A program made the translations under genes and the position numbers. Below, in pieces: positions 11,767-21,806 of a stretch of 64,000 nt of DNA (position 1 is its first letter; each line of letters begins with the position of its first letter). The stretch covers positions 10,302,501-10,366,500 of the forward strand of contig JALGPY010000008.1 of NCBI GenBank assembly GCA_023055425.1. Reading direction: 5' to 3'. Source of the stretch: Linanthus parryae. Lineage: Eukaryota; Streptophyta; Magnoliopsida; Ericales; Polemoniaceae. The notes beneath the pieces are model-generated. The model was not told the origin of the DNA. It was given only the letters and a program-made list of their open reading frames with translations, and ran no database searches.

Positions 11767-11767
11767 C

Positions 11768-13197
11768 TGTAGGGTTTTGATTCATGGATCGCGCAACGGA
11801 AGCATAATCAAACAAATAACCATGCAAAACCCTCCAAGGATCACAAGTCTAGATGCATAACGATAGTAAAGGTAAGAAATCATAAACACACCTTTGGGTT
11901 CTCCTTGATGACTTCAAACGCGAATAATGTCACGTTCTGTATAGTTGATCCACAATTAGAGTTGATCCCAGATCTCCCAAACTCCTTGGTGCTAGCCCGG
12001 ATTAGGAAGAGGATGAAGGAATCACACAAAACGAGACAAAGGGGGGGCTTCGGCCCTCTTTTGGCCGACGGGGTGAGGGCGGCGACAAGGGGTCGGGTCG
12101 GCCTCCTTGTTGCTTGCTCTCTCTCCTTTTGTTCTCTCCCACTCTTGTTATGTTCACTAATGAGCATAAGTTATGAGGAAGGAAGGAAGGAGGGTCCTTT
12201 ATATAGTCCAACAACTCCTTGTTAACTACCTAAAGGACTTTTTCTAGTCCAACTAGAATTCAATTTAGTCCCTTCCTTGCAAATTAGTCCCTACTAAGTT
12301 TGCAAGGTTTTGCAAAGTGATCCTTCTAATTAATTAATCCAATTAATTAATTCCCAAATCTAGTTCAACTCTATATAGCGTGTGACCCCATAGGTTCTAT
12401 CTAGTTGGTAGCAACTATTTGCTAATATGGAGCGGTTTCTAGCAAAACATCCATTCTAGCCAACTAATAGAATAGTCATCTTGACAACCTTTGTACAAGT
12501 AATTGTCTCATCCCTTTGCCTCCATATTCGGATTGGACACGAGACATACAAGTCACACTCCTATATCCAATCCATAGTTTCTCGATCCATGGGAATAGCC
12601 TTATTCGTGCAAATAACATCAATATCCTATATTGATTTATTTGAGTCTGGCCAGACATTCTATAAGCACTATCCCTCGAGTGGCCTAGGATATTTGCTCC
12701 CGTTATGTGGGAGGGGCAAATCCTCTCTACGTCCACTACGATCTCTAAGCTTGCTTCTCATTGTATCCAGTACACGCCTTTATAACTACCCAGTTACAGT
12801 GTAGCGCTTAACGCTACCAAGATCACAATGATCCACAACTAGAATATCTAGTGACTTCAAGTCTAAGGATGACAATACCATTGCACCGCGAGAAGCACTT
12901 GTGACTCAACATAACACGTATGTAGCCTTCTCGGAGATGGGTCAATCCAGTGCAACATTCCGTAATGCACACCTATGTGTTGGATCGTGATATCTCCATA
13001 TCAATCCAACCCCATACTAGTCTATAGATGATTGTCCCATTAATCATTATACTTGACTAGGGATATTTAAGATAAACAACACAATTGTAAATCTAAGGAC
13101 TTCATTATATTAAATATCCAATAAATAATAAATGAATTTTCTAGCCATATACAAATTCATACTAAACTAGATTGCCTCTAGGGCATCTATTCCAACA
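11768..13197 (-). repeat. Nested copia 5' LTR (right copy)
   Basis: A 1430-bp partner of 4693-6121. By eye there are about 14 differences between the two, including one single-base indel in a T/G run. The outer edge is followed by TSD copy ccctc at 13198-13202. Confidence 0.95.
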
Positions 13198-14971
13198 CCC
13201 TCAACCACACCTCAACCTACATCATCCCTACAGTCCCTAAACGCCACCCCTTCCCCCTCATTACCGACACCGCCAATGCCACACCCTCCTTCTCCGCCAC
13301 CTCCCGCACCGCAACCCCCTCCCGCACCGCAACCTCCTCAACCCACCTCCCAAATAGTCACTCGTCTCAAACATGGCATCACCAAACCTATATACAAACT
13401 CAACCTCAATGTCGAAGTCCATGACACCACCCTTCCCAAAAACATCACACAAGCACTAAAAAGCCCTATATGGAGAAAAGCCATGGAAACTGAGGTTCAT
13501 GCTCTACAGAAAAACAACACATGGTCTCTTGTTCCCCCTCTTCCTTCCCAAAATGTCGTGGGCTGCAAATGGGTCTTTCGCATCAAAAGAGATAAGGATG
13601 GCACCGTCACTCAACACAAAGCTCGTCTGGTTGCGAAAGGCTTCACCCAACGAGTTGGCATTGACTATGGAGAAACCTTTAGTCCCGTAATCAAACCCAC
13701 CACTGTCCGACTTGTTCTCTCTTTAGCCGTAGCCCATGGCTGGCCTCTTCGCCAGCTTGATATCAATAATGCCTTCCTTCAAGGCACTCTCACCGATGAT
13801 GTCAACACCGCTCAACCACCCGGATTCTTAGACACCAAATTCCCTACCTTCGTCTGTAAACTAAACAAAGCCCTCTACGGCTTGAAACAAGCCCCTCGAG
13901 CGTGGTACACCGAGCTACGCCATTACCTACTTCAACTCGGCTTCCGCAATGCTATCTCTGACTCATCTCTCTTCATTCGCTCCACCAATGGTGTCACAAC
14001 GTATCTCCTCGTCTACGTTGACGACATCATACTTACCTCAAACCACCCGTCTACTCTTGACACTCTTATCAGCACCTTAGCTTCTCGGTTCTCTCTCAAA
14101 GACCTCGGCAATCTCTCATTCTTCTTGGGTGTTGAAGTTCAACCTCACCCAAATGGCCTATTTCTAAGTCAAACACGTTACATCAATGACATCTTCGCCA
14201 AAGCAAACATGGAGCAATCCAAGCCAACTCCCACCCCCCTTTCCGTTCACCCACCTCTCACCTCTCACGGTACCCCCCTCCCTGACCCAACCCAATACCG
14301 CACCCTCATTGGTAGCCTCCAATACTTAAGCCTCACTCGTCCCGATGTTGCCTTCACCGTCAACAAACTCGCCCAATACATGCAGCGTCCCACCACCCAC
14401 ATGCAATCTCTCAATCGCCTACTGCGATACCTTAACGACACCACCACACTAAGCCTCATGATTCACAAAAATAACCCTCGCCTTTTCTGACGCCGACTGG
14501 GCTCGTGACATGGAAGATGTCATCTCCACCACGGCCTACATTGTTTATCTCGGCACAACTCCCATATCTTGGTGCTCCAAGAAGCAAAAGACACGAGCAC
14601 GGTCCTCCACCGAAGCTGAATACAGAGCAGTGGCCGCCGCATCTGCAGAATTGCTATGGGTTCAAAATCTTCTATATGAACTTCATCATCCCTTATCCCA
14701 CACTCCGGTCATCTACTGCGACAATGCCGGCGCTACCTATGTAAGTGCTAATCCGGTTTTCCACTCCCGGATGAAACATCTCGCACTTGACTATCACTTC
14801 GTTCGAGAAAATGTACAAGCCGGCAAGCTCCGCGTATCCTATATCTCGGCCAACGATCAACTTGCTGATGCTCTAACGAAGCCCCTACCCCGGATTCCGT
14901 TCTCTACACTCATTAACAAAATTGGACTTACATCAGTACAGTCCGTTTTGAGGGGGCGTATTAAGGAATGA
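13198..14971 (+). pseudogene. Copia-1 reverse transcriptase and RNase H (3' part of pol)
   Basis: Continues the frame broken at 4692. A proline-rich linker (PPPPAPQPPPAPQPP) is followed by RT motifs GCKWVFRIKRD, KARLVAKGFTQ, YGETFSPV, QLDINNAFLQG, LYGLKQAPRAW and LVYVDDIIL, and then SLQYLSLTRPD. One extra base in an A run near 14467-14472 shifts the frame. RNase H then reads [30 protein letters not shown] and ADALTKPL to a stop at 14971. Apart from this frameshift and the nested insertion, the pol is open. Confidence 0.9.
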
Positions 14972-15198
14972 TCTCCTTATCTTTTCAATATTTGAATGAT
15001 CTTCTTTTCATTTGAATATTGTATAGTTATTTGTTACGATCTTTAGAATATTGTATAGTTATTAGTCAAGATCTTTAGAATATTGTGTAGTTATCATTTT
15101 GATTAGCTACCATATCTTATCTCTTAGTGTACTATATATTTGTAATCTCCTCTTGTAAATGATCATGCAAAATACAATCTTTCTTCATTCATTCTATA
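14959..15198 (+). repeat. Copia-1 3' LTR
   Basis: A 240-bp copy of 2926-3165, differing visibly only near the end (ctata versus ctgta). It is preceded by polypurine tract gagggggcg and followed by TSD cataa. Confidence 0.95.
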
Positions 15199-15845
15199 CA
15201 TAATGGTTGTTGTATCTCTATATTTTCTTGAAGCTTTAGTCAGATTTTGTTGAATAAGGAAGAGGCCAATACTCTCCTAACTAGTCAAGACAACCTTGTG
15301 GACGTGTATTTGGATTTTCTATATATGTTGGTGATTGGGGTGATTTTTAGGGTCACCGAGATGATTCCATAGAGTATTCTCCTCACCAATATATTGTCGC
15401 ACACTTCTATTCGAGGCTTCGGTTCACCTCACACACGGGTTGGGTGATATGGTCGATGATGGTCTGCCGGTGCATTGTCATACTTACTCTATGTTCAATT
15501 ATATAAAGTTGAGTTATCCCACCTACTTTTCTACCAAAGGCATAAGAGAAATATTTATCTTGGGTAATAAACTTAAACTATTGATTACTTCTCCAAAAAA
15601 AAAGGTAGTGATAAGAAAACTCGTGAAACAATTGGTCAATAACCCTAGCGTCTCTTTTCATGGGCTTACATCAACAAGGGAACAAGAAACGTAAGACCGA
15701 AAGACTACGTCAAATTCCTAAAATAAATAATATTTAAAAAAAGTAAAAAATAAAATGCTTAAGAGTAAAACATAACCGAACTCAATTGGCTTCACATTTG
15801 TACTCATCCTCTAAACCCTAATACTTTCAGATCTCTCTCTGTACT
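15199..15845. other. Spacer between Copia-1 and F-box gene 2
   Basis: Resumes the sequence interrupted at 2925. A degenerate stretch around 15385-15450 reads EYSPHQYIV-like, which weakly recalls the Y-x-P-H-R-V segment of plant mobile-domain proteins; I do not rely on it. The last 130 bp are the AT-rich promoter region of F-box gene 2. Confidence 0.35.
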
Positions 15846-17303
15846 ATGGACAGTGGAACTGCACAAGTGAAGCCGGAGGAAGCCGATTCTACGGGAGTCC
15901 AATTGGAGGACAGTGTTCGATACATTCCGAATGATGTCAGCCTCAACATTCTCCGGCAACTCCCTGTTGAGTCGCTGCTACGATTCAGGTGCGTTTCTAA
16001 ACCATGGTGTCGTATGATTCCCAACATTAAAACTCCAAGACAAAAGGTTCTTGTCAGATCACAAGACGGTTTCTGTGGACCTGTTTCATTCTCCTCCATT
16101 GACCAAAACACCCTCAACAAAAAAATCTGCGAATCTCACAGCTCACTCCCCGGTTGTGAAGATTTCGCACTCGAAGTCACCGATTTATCCAACCATGATT
16201 TGTCATACATGAAAAAGAAGAATGATGATTTGTTCTCAATCCGTTACTATCAAACTTTTCCTTTGACGCCAGAGATTTATGAGTTAAGGGATCGTCTTTG
16301 GAATGGACCCGAATGGCACCCTTCCAAGAGAGGGCGAATTAGGGCTTCCTGCAACGGTTTGGTCCTTATTCACGACGATATTGATTTATTCTTGTGGAAT
16401 CCCTCCACAAGGTACTATAAAAAGGTACTCTCCTATGACAAATTGAGTGATCCCACGTACAATGTTGTTTTTGGTCTTTGCCTTGACACGGATAACAATG
16501 ACTACAAGGCCTTGTTAGCTTTTTATCACGTAACCCGCGATTATGACGAACCACCTAAATACATAGGTGATTCGGTGATTGTGGGTTGTTTCAAAACTAA
16601 GACATGGACACATGTTGATTTCCCATATGATATTGGTTCAATTGATATAGGCCCTTTGATGAACGGTCATATTCACTGGTTTGGACGCGCAGAAAGAGAC
16701 GTTCAGCTTCCTTCAAGCGAGTATATAGTCTATTTCGATACAAGAACTGAAAAATTTGTGGATGTTCCAATGCCGAAGCTGACCCATGGAAAGAGGCGTC
16801 GTGATGTTGTAGTTGGTTTGGGTGTTTTAGATGGACGTCTTTGCGCGGTTCGCAACAAAAAACGTTTGGCGTCCGGTGGTAAATATGAGGTTTTGAGCAT
16901 GAAAGAGTACGGTGTTGAAGAATCGTGGGTAATTCTATTCAAGATTGAACTTGGCGGGTATGCTAAGTTGGAACCGCTGTTTTATTCATGTGATCGACGC
17001 TTGGTTCTTATGAAGATTACAACAGAGACGGATAGGGACATTGTTGCATTTGATAGTAGTAATGGAAAGTTCTGTTTTGATGCAATAGCCGGGCCCTCTG
17101 AAAATGTAATTGACTATCAAGGTTTTTTGGATAGTGAACGCGAGTGGTATACATGGGATTGTGAATACCAGTACAAAGATGCAATTGTGTATGATGAGAC
17201 GACGTTTGAACCTAATGGTCATGACTGGGAAGAAAGACAGAAGAATGGTGAGGCAATATACGCGGAAAGGTTTCGTAAGACTTCCGTTTCATCGACATTG
17301 TAA
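15846..17303 (+). CDS. F-box / F-box-associated domain protein 2 (intact)
   Basis: A 485-residue, intronless predicted SCF substrate receptor. The F-box is at about residues 24-62 (RYIPNDVSLNILRQLPVESL, then LRFRCVSKPW), with the canonical SLLRF segment that genes 1, 3 and 4 lack. FBA-type motifs: RASCNGLVLIHDDIDLFLWN, FGLCLDTDNNDYKALLAFY, VGCFKTKTWTHVDFPYDIG, IHWFGRAE, VVVGLGVLDGRLCAV and VLSMKEYGVEESWVILFKIE. The C-terminus has a longer loop (residues about 420-460) and ends DWEERQKNGEAIYAERFRK, as in gene 1. It is the most divergent member of the local cluster and intact, so a distinct target is plausible. The ATG at 15846 begins MDSG, matching the paralogues. Confidence 0.9.
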   Translation: MDSGTAQVKPEEADSTGVQLEDSVRYIPNDVSLNILRQLPVESLLRFRCVSKPWCRMIPNIKTPRQKVLVRSQDGFCGPVSFSSIDQNTLNKKICESHSSLPGCEDFALEVTDLSNHDLSYMKKKNDDLFSIRYYQTFPLTPEIYELRDRLWNGPEWHPSKRGRIRASCNGLVLIHDDIDLFLWNPSTRYYKKVLSYDKLSDPTYNVVFGLCLDTDNNDYKALLAFYHVTRDYDEPPKYIGDSVIVGCFKTKTWTHVDFPYDIGSIDIGPLMNGHIHWFGRAERDVQLPSSEYIVYFDTRTEKFVDVPMPKLTHGKRRRDVVVGLGVLDGRLCAVRNKKRLASGGKYEVLSMKEYGVEESWVILFKIELGGYAKLEPLFYSCDRRLVLMKITTETDRDIVAFDSSNGKFCFDAIAGPSENVIDYQGFLDSEREWYTWDCEYQYKDAIVYDETTFEPNGHDWEERQKNGEAIYAERFRKTSVSSTL

Positions 17304-19249
17304 CCAATATTTTCCTACTTTAGTAGTTTCTGGTTGGTTGTCAATTTCCTTGGTACGTTGTAATTTTGCTACAATAAGAAATTTTACTGAAATTGATTTC
17401 TAAAATTCGGAACATATAGCATGACTCCTTTTCTCATGATAATCTTTTGTTACGAAAGAGGTTTAGGCTTTTCTTTTGGAGTTGCTCACAATCAATTTCA
17501 TTGATCCTGGAGTGGTGTTGGAAATACTTGTAGCTTCATTGTAGTTTCACAGCTGGTAGATCCATTTGGTACTATTTATGAATATATTTTTTTTCCATGA
17601 TTTGGAATCCTTGTAGTTTGATGCCATAGAAATTTTGTACTCTAACTTGTTGTATTGAATGTGTGGGTTAGTGTCCTTAGATGCACAACGCATTTTGATA
17701 CAAAAACTGTTTTACAAAAGACCAGGGGCTCAGCTATACACAAGATCGTTTGGAATTGGACGATAGAGAAACTTAATGCAGGTAATTCCGTCCAAAACCT
17801 GTTGGTTAGTTTCTTCTTCCTTCTCAGGGGCTGGATCAATGTGAGTTTCCTTTCCTGTGAGCATGTATACTGATAATGATAATGTGTATTTTTGTTGGGT
17901 TGAACTGTTTTTTGCTATTCTTAAATTGCAAATTAGGGATTGATGATACCATCACCAGTGAAAATAGTGCTCAACTTTGTTATCCGTGCGTAAAGTTCTG
18001 CTTATGGAGACTGTAACTTCTTATTTATATAGTCTTGGCTTTAATTCCTCGTTTGCTGATTCCTCCTTCTTTTGTAAGACCCGCACCCGCCCTGCACTAA
18101 GTACTCTCTAGACACTACAGGTGCGGGTCGGGCTGGTTAAAATTGCGGGTTACTATTAGTAGGAGTATGTGCGGGTTTTGGTGCGGGAAGGGTAGAAACT
18201 CATTGCATTCACGCCTCTCTCTCTCTCGGTCTCTCTAAACCTTCATGCCTTTACTCTATCTTAAGTGGCGTCCGTCAAAATCCAGACCCGTTGTCGACCG
18301 CGATCAAATATCTCTTCGATCGAAGTCTCTCTCAAACAACAAGCGACGAGTGGAAACTGATCAAACTGTCTCAATCGAACAAAACCTTGTGTATTGGTTC
18401 TCCTATTCATTTACCAAATCATATGGCTTGTTTGGGTAGTTAACAATCTTGATAGATAATAATCATTGACTAAAATAATGGTCTAGATAATAATCATTGA
18501 CTAAAATAATGGTCGTTAGCAATGCATTATTATTGTTGTGAATCGGACTTCTGAATGTTGAATCACGATTCTTTCTTCTTTGTAGCTGGCACCAATATCA
18601 AATTAAAGTTGAAACCATAACATCGTGTCTGGTTTATGATGTCTCTGTACCTGATATTTCAAATTAATGTATTCAATTATACAAGCAACGCACTGGGACG
18701 TGAACGTTCTGACCCAAGTTTTAGGTTTAAAGCCTTTAGGGAAGAAAAGTGTCACCACTTGAAATGCAAAATCACATGCATTACCACATATGATCACTGT
18801 ATCATTGACATGACAATGAACATGTATCCATCAGGACAACCTTGAACAGACTTGAGCAACCTCCTTACATTGTTGATTTCTCACTAAGCAACATACACCG
18901 TGAGCTCCAAAAATACCTTGTATAGTATTTTTCATATTGAATGCGTGAAGGCCTACTCCAAAATTGAAGTTAAAGATATAAACAAACCAGCTGAGAAAGT
19001 ATAATCATTGGGAAAAGAAAGTTCACACGGTATCAATCACGAAAGGAGCAGTACTAGTATTAGAATAATTCTGGAGATCTTGGTTGTTTAATTGTTGGTA
19101 TTTGATTTGATATTTAGTTATTTTGAATTGTCGTTATCCAACTTGTGTTAGTTATTGAATTTTATATTTGTTTCAAACTTGTCAAAATGATGTTGTATTG
19201 AAGTCATTAGACTTAAAGTAGTTTGTTGATACTGCATAATTAAAGTTCT
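17304..19249. other. Intergenic region after F-box gene 2
   Basis: AT-rich, with no gene I can support. It includes a small GC-rich patch at 18076-18195 with repeated gcgggt/acccgc motifs, a short CT repeat near 18215-18235, and a duplicated 26-bp segment (gtctagataataatcattgac type) around 18450-18515. Confidence 0.4.
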
Positions 19250-20004
19250 TAGGAAATCTCCAACCCCATGAGGGGAGGGGGCAGGGAGATAAGGAAAATC
19301 GTATAAAAATACGGTTCATGTCCAACCCTATGGAGGGAGGGGGAGGGGGAGGGGGAGGGAGAGGGGTGCTATGGGGAGAAATTTTACCTTGAGTGTAGGA
19401 TGGTTAAAGGGAATTTCCCCAAGGACATCCCCTCCCCGTCCCCGTCCCCATCCCCCTCACCGCGTGGTAAATTAATTTAATATTTGATAATATTAATTAC
19501 ACTTAGTGATATTTTATGAATATATCATATATATTTATATTATAATTAATAACTTTTATTTATCTTTTTTATAAAAAAATATTGAATACTCACGATTGTT
19601 GAAAAGTATATTTACGAAAAATCATCGTTATCTTATTCACGGGTGTTTAATTCTCTTTCTTGTAATAACTACTTATTTTTCCGCACTTCTACTCGTTATT
19701 TTGCGAATAAAAGTGTTGTTATTATTATTATTACTATTATTATTATTATTGTAACTATTATTATCCATGTTTTTGTAAATATATATATATATATTGGTAT
19801 ACAAATATGTACGTACTTTTTTAATATTAATAATTTATTTTTATATCATTAAATAAATATTAAAATTATTTTTGTTGGGTGGGGGGAAAGGAATGGGTTG
19901 GAGATGAGTATTAGTTTGGGGAAAGAGGAGGGGGAAATGGTGGGCCCGTGAGGGGAGGGGGAGGTGCGGCGAAGGGGAACATGACATGGCTTGGAGATGC
20001 CCTA
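19250..20004. mobile_element. Probable MITE with G-rich and C-rich internal tracts
   Basis: The left end taggaaatctccaacccc and the right end, read in reverse as tagggcatctccaagcc, form imperfect terminal inverted repeats of the common ATCTCCAA-type MITEs. The interior holds (GGGGGA)n near 19333-19365, a C-rich partner near 19425-19455, ATT and TA microsatellites (19713-19790) and a second G-rich tract (19868-19975). I could not define a clean target-site duplication, so the exact ends are uncertain. Confidence 0.45.
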
Positions 20005-20482
20005 AGCGGGCCTTGATAGGGTTGTGCCTGTATGCGGGCTGAGCCGGGCCGAACTTGAATGGGTGCGGGTCAGTGTACAATAAATTGCAGAGCGAGCCTT
20101 GTTGCGGGTGGGCATACTTCTGGGCACTGTAGCGGGGTGTAACAAAATATGGCCCGACCCGCCCCGATTGCCATCCCTATCAACGACGTTTCTCTATGGT
20201 TTGTCGTCTCTAGGGCTTCCCCTCTTTTTAGTATTTCGTCGGTCTTTATTGAAAGAATATTTGTCTGTTCAATTTATCTTGTTCCTAGTTTCTAATGCAA
20301 CTGCTGTTCACAGACTGAAAATGTTGATGTTCTAATTAATGTTGGGCATAATTTACATCTAACAAACATAATGTGCTTTGATGGGTAATTAATAAAAATA
20401 TCGCACTAGTATTAAATACTTGCCGCATAGTGTGTTTCACACACCTAAATCGGTAATCCTAGTCCGGACTCTCTGCTGCTAC
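20005..20482. other. Upstream region of F-box gene 3, with a hAT-like end
   Basis: Around 20150-20179 the reverse strand reads tagggatggcaatcggggcg, a well-known terminal sequence of non-autonomous hAT elements; no matching second end was found. The upstream block shared with other F-box paralogues lies at 20383-20407. Confidence 0.4.
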
Positions 20483-21424
20483 ATGGACTGTGGAACAGAA
20501 AACGTAGGCGGAGCAAAGACGTTACGGGAGGCCATTCGTTGGGGAATTTCCAGTCCATCCCGGAAGACATCATCCTCAACGTACTGCGAAGACTACCAAT
20601 CAAGTCTCGTGGACGATTCAGGTGCGTTTCTAAACAATGGTTTGAATGGATATCCGACGACAAAACTCGGAGATTTAAAGCTCTGATTAGGACACGTAAA
20701 ACAGACTTTGATGACGAGCGTCAGCCTACTACGCGCCATATTTCATTCAGCTCCATCTGCCAAAATCTGAAGTTTGAAAAAATATCTCAATGTGATTCGT
20801 TCGGTCATTCGTCTGATAAGAAAAGTGGTGTAATCATGGGCTCGTGTAACGGGTTAGTCCTTATTGAAGTGCTGGAATGTGGTTATTACCTGTGGAGTCC
20901 ATCTATCGACTACTACAGCGAAAAACTCCCCCTCCCTTCCTCCCAATACAGAGGGCGTGTTTAGGGCTTTGCTTCGACTCCAACAATGGAGACTACAAAG
21001 CCTTGATGGTTATTTATCACAACACTGATGGTCGATTCATGATGGTAAGTAGTTTCAAAAGCAAAATGTGGACTCGTCTTAATTTCCCTTCTGAAATCAG
21101 TTCAGTTCACGGAGGGCGGGTGTTGATTAACGATTGTCTTCACTTGCTTGCGTATGATAAAAACTATTTGGACCACATTGTATATTCGACTCTCGAAAGG
21201 ACGAATTTGCGGATGTCCCAATGCCATGCGTGGATGGGTTATATGTATCCAGATTGTGCCTTCTAGACGGATGTCTTTGCGTGGTCTGCTTCAGAGATGA
21301 TGATGTGTCGCACAGTGGATTTATATGTAGCTATGAGATATTGGTAATGAAACAATATGGAGTCAAAGAATCGTGGGCTAACTTGTTTAAGATTGAACAT
21401 GGACTTTTCCATGTTTACTATAAC
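20483..21424 (+). pseudogene. F-box / FBA gene 3, frameshifted and 3'-truncated
   Basis: The ATG context at 20483 (MDCGTENVG) matches the paralogues, but the frame is lost before the F-box. The F-box (IPEDIILNVLRRLPIKSRGR, then FRCVSKQW) reads from about 20539 in another frame, runs to 20964, shifts to a frame ending at 21266 (GLCFDSNNGDYKALM, SSFKSKMWTRLNFP), and shifts again (LCLLDGCLCVV, VMKQYGVKESWANLFKIEHG). At least three frame changes are needed. It stops where Copia-2 begins (21425). The last 80 or so residues present in gene 4 are not found after Copia-2 at 28014. Confidence 0.85.
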
Positions 21425-21806
21425 TATTAGAGCATTCAGTCCAGCCCAATGCTTCAAGGAAGTCCAAATCAGAAGGTCCAGCTTCTCAACCTCTGCTGGC
21501 AACCCTTTAGGCCCATTTATGCTTGTAAGCCCAATATTATTATAAGGGCAGTTAGGTCTTTTCCACCCGTTCTACCCTAAACCTAATCTCATCCTTATCG
21601 GCTCTTACGCAGCACCATCTGAGCCGTTAGATCCATCCGACCGTTGATCAAACGGTCAGATCCGTAGTCTTCTACATAAACACCTTTTGCTCTTCATTCA
21701 CTGTATTCGTCTATTCATGTATCTGTGAAACCTTTATTCATCATCAATGAGATCTGTTCTTCTCTCTATGCATTTACCTTAGTCTCAAAAGTTTATTTTC
21801 CGTTCA
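21425..21806 (+). repeat. Copia-2 5' LTR
   Basis: 382 bp, TATTAGAGCATTC...CCGTTCA. It contains a small palindromic segment (ccgttgatcaaacggtc) and a cttctacataaa TATA-like region. It directly abuts F-box pseudogene 3. Confidence 0.93.

Larger units (their letters stand above)
4693..13197 (-). mobile_element. Nested Ty1/copia element (Angela-sized), inserted in Copia-1
   Basis: A complete 8.5-kb element on the minus strand inside Copia-1, with exact 5-bp TSD ccctc (4688-4692 and 13198-13202). The LTRs are 1429 and 1430 bp, start TGTAGGG or TGTTGG-like, end CA, and differ at about 1% of positions by eye, so the insertion is recent. The primer-binding site next to the right-hand LTR reads tggtatcagagcc on the minus strand. 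The polypurine tract gtgggagac abuts the left LTR. Gag-pol runs from 10081 to about 6136 in copia order but carries two stops and two frameshifts. Large LTRs and total length fit the Angela lineage; that assignment is inference. Confidence 0.95.
2926..15198 (+). mobile_element. Copia-1: Ty1/copia LTR retrotransposon lacking gag, carrying a nested copia
   Basis: Flanked by 5-bp target-site duplications cataa (2921-2925 and 15199-15203). The two 240-bp LTRs (2926-3165 and 14959-15198) differ at one visible base. LTRs start TATTAAGG and end in TA, a non-canonical terminus pair. A primer-binding site like that for initiator tRNA-Met (tggtattagagc) starts at 3166, and a polypurine tract (gagggggcg) abuts the 3' LTR. 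Pol domains occur in copia order: protease, integrase, RT, RNase H. Most of gag is absent. A separate 8.5-kb copia (4693-13197) is inserted between integrase and RT; removing it with one TSD copy restores the pol frame exactly. Confidence 0.95.

Noticed and set aside
18076..20179. One large hAT element spanning the gcgggt-rich patches
   Set aside because: Only the right end has a clear hAT terminus; the left patch lacks a matching end and no 8-bp TSD was found.
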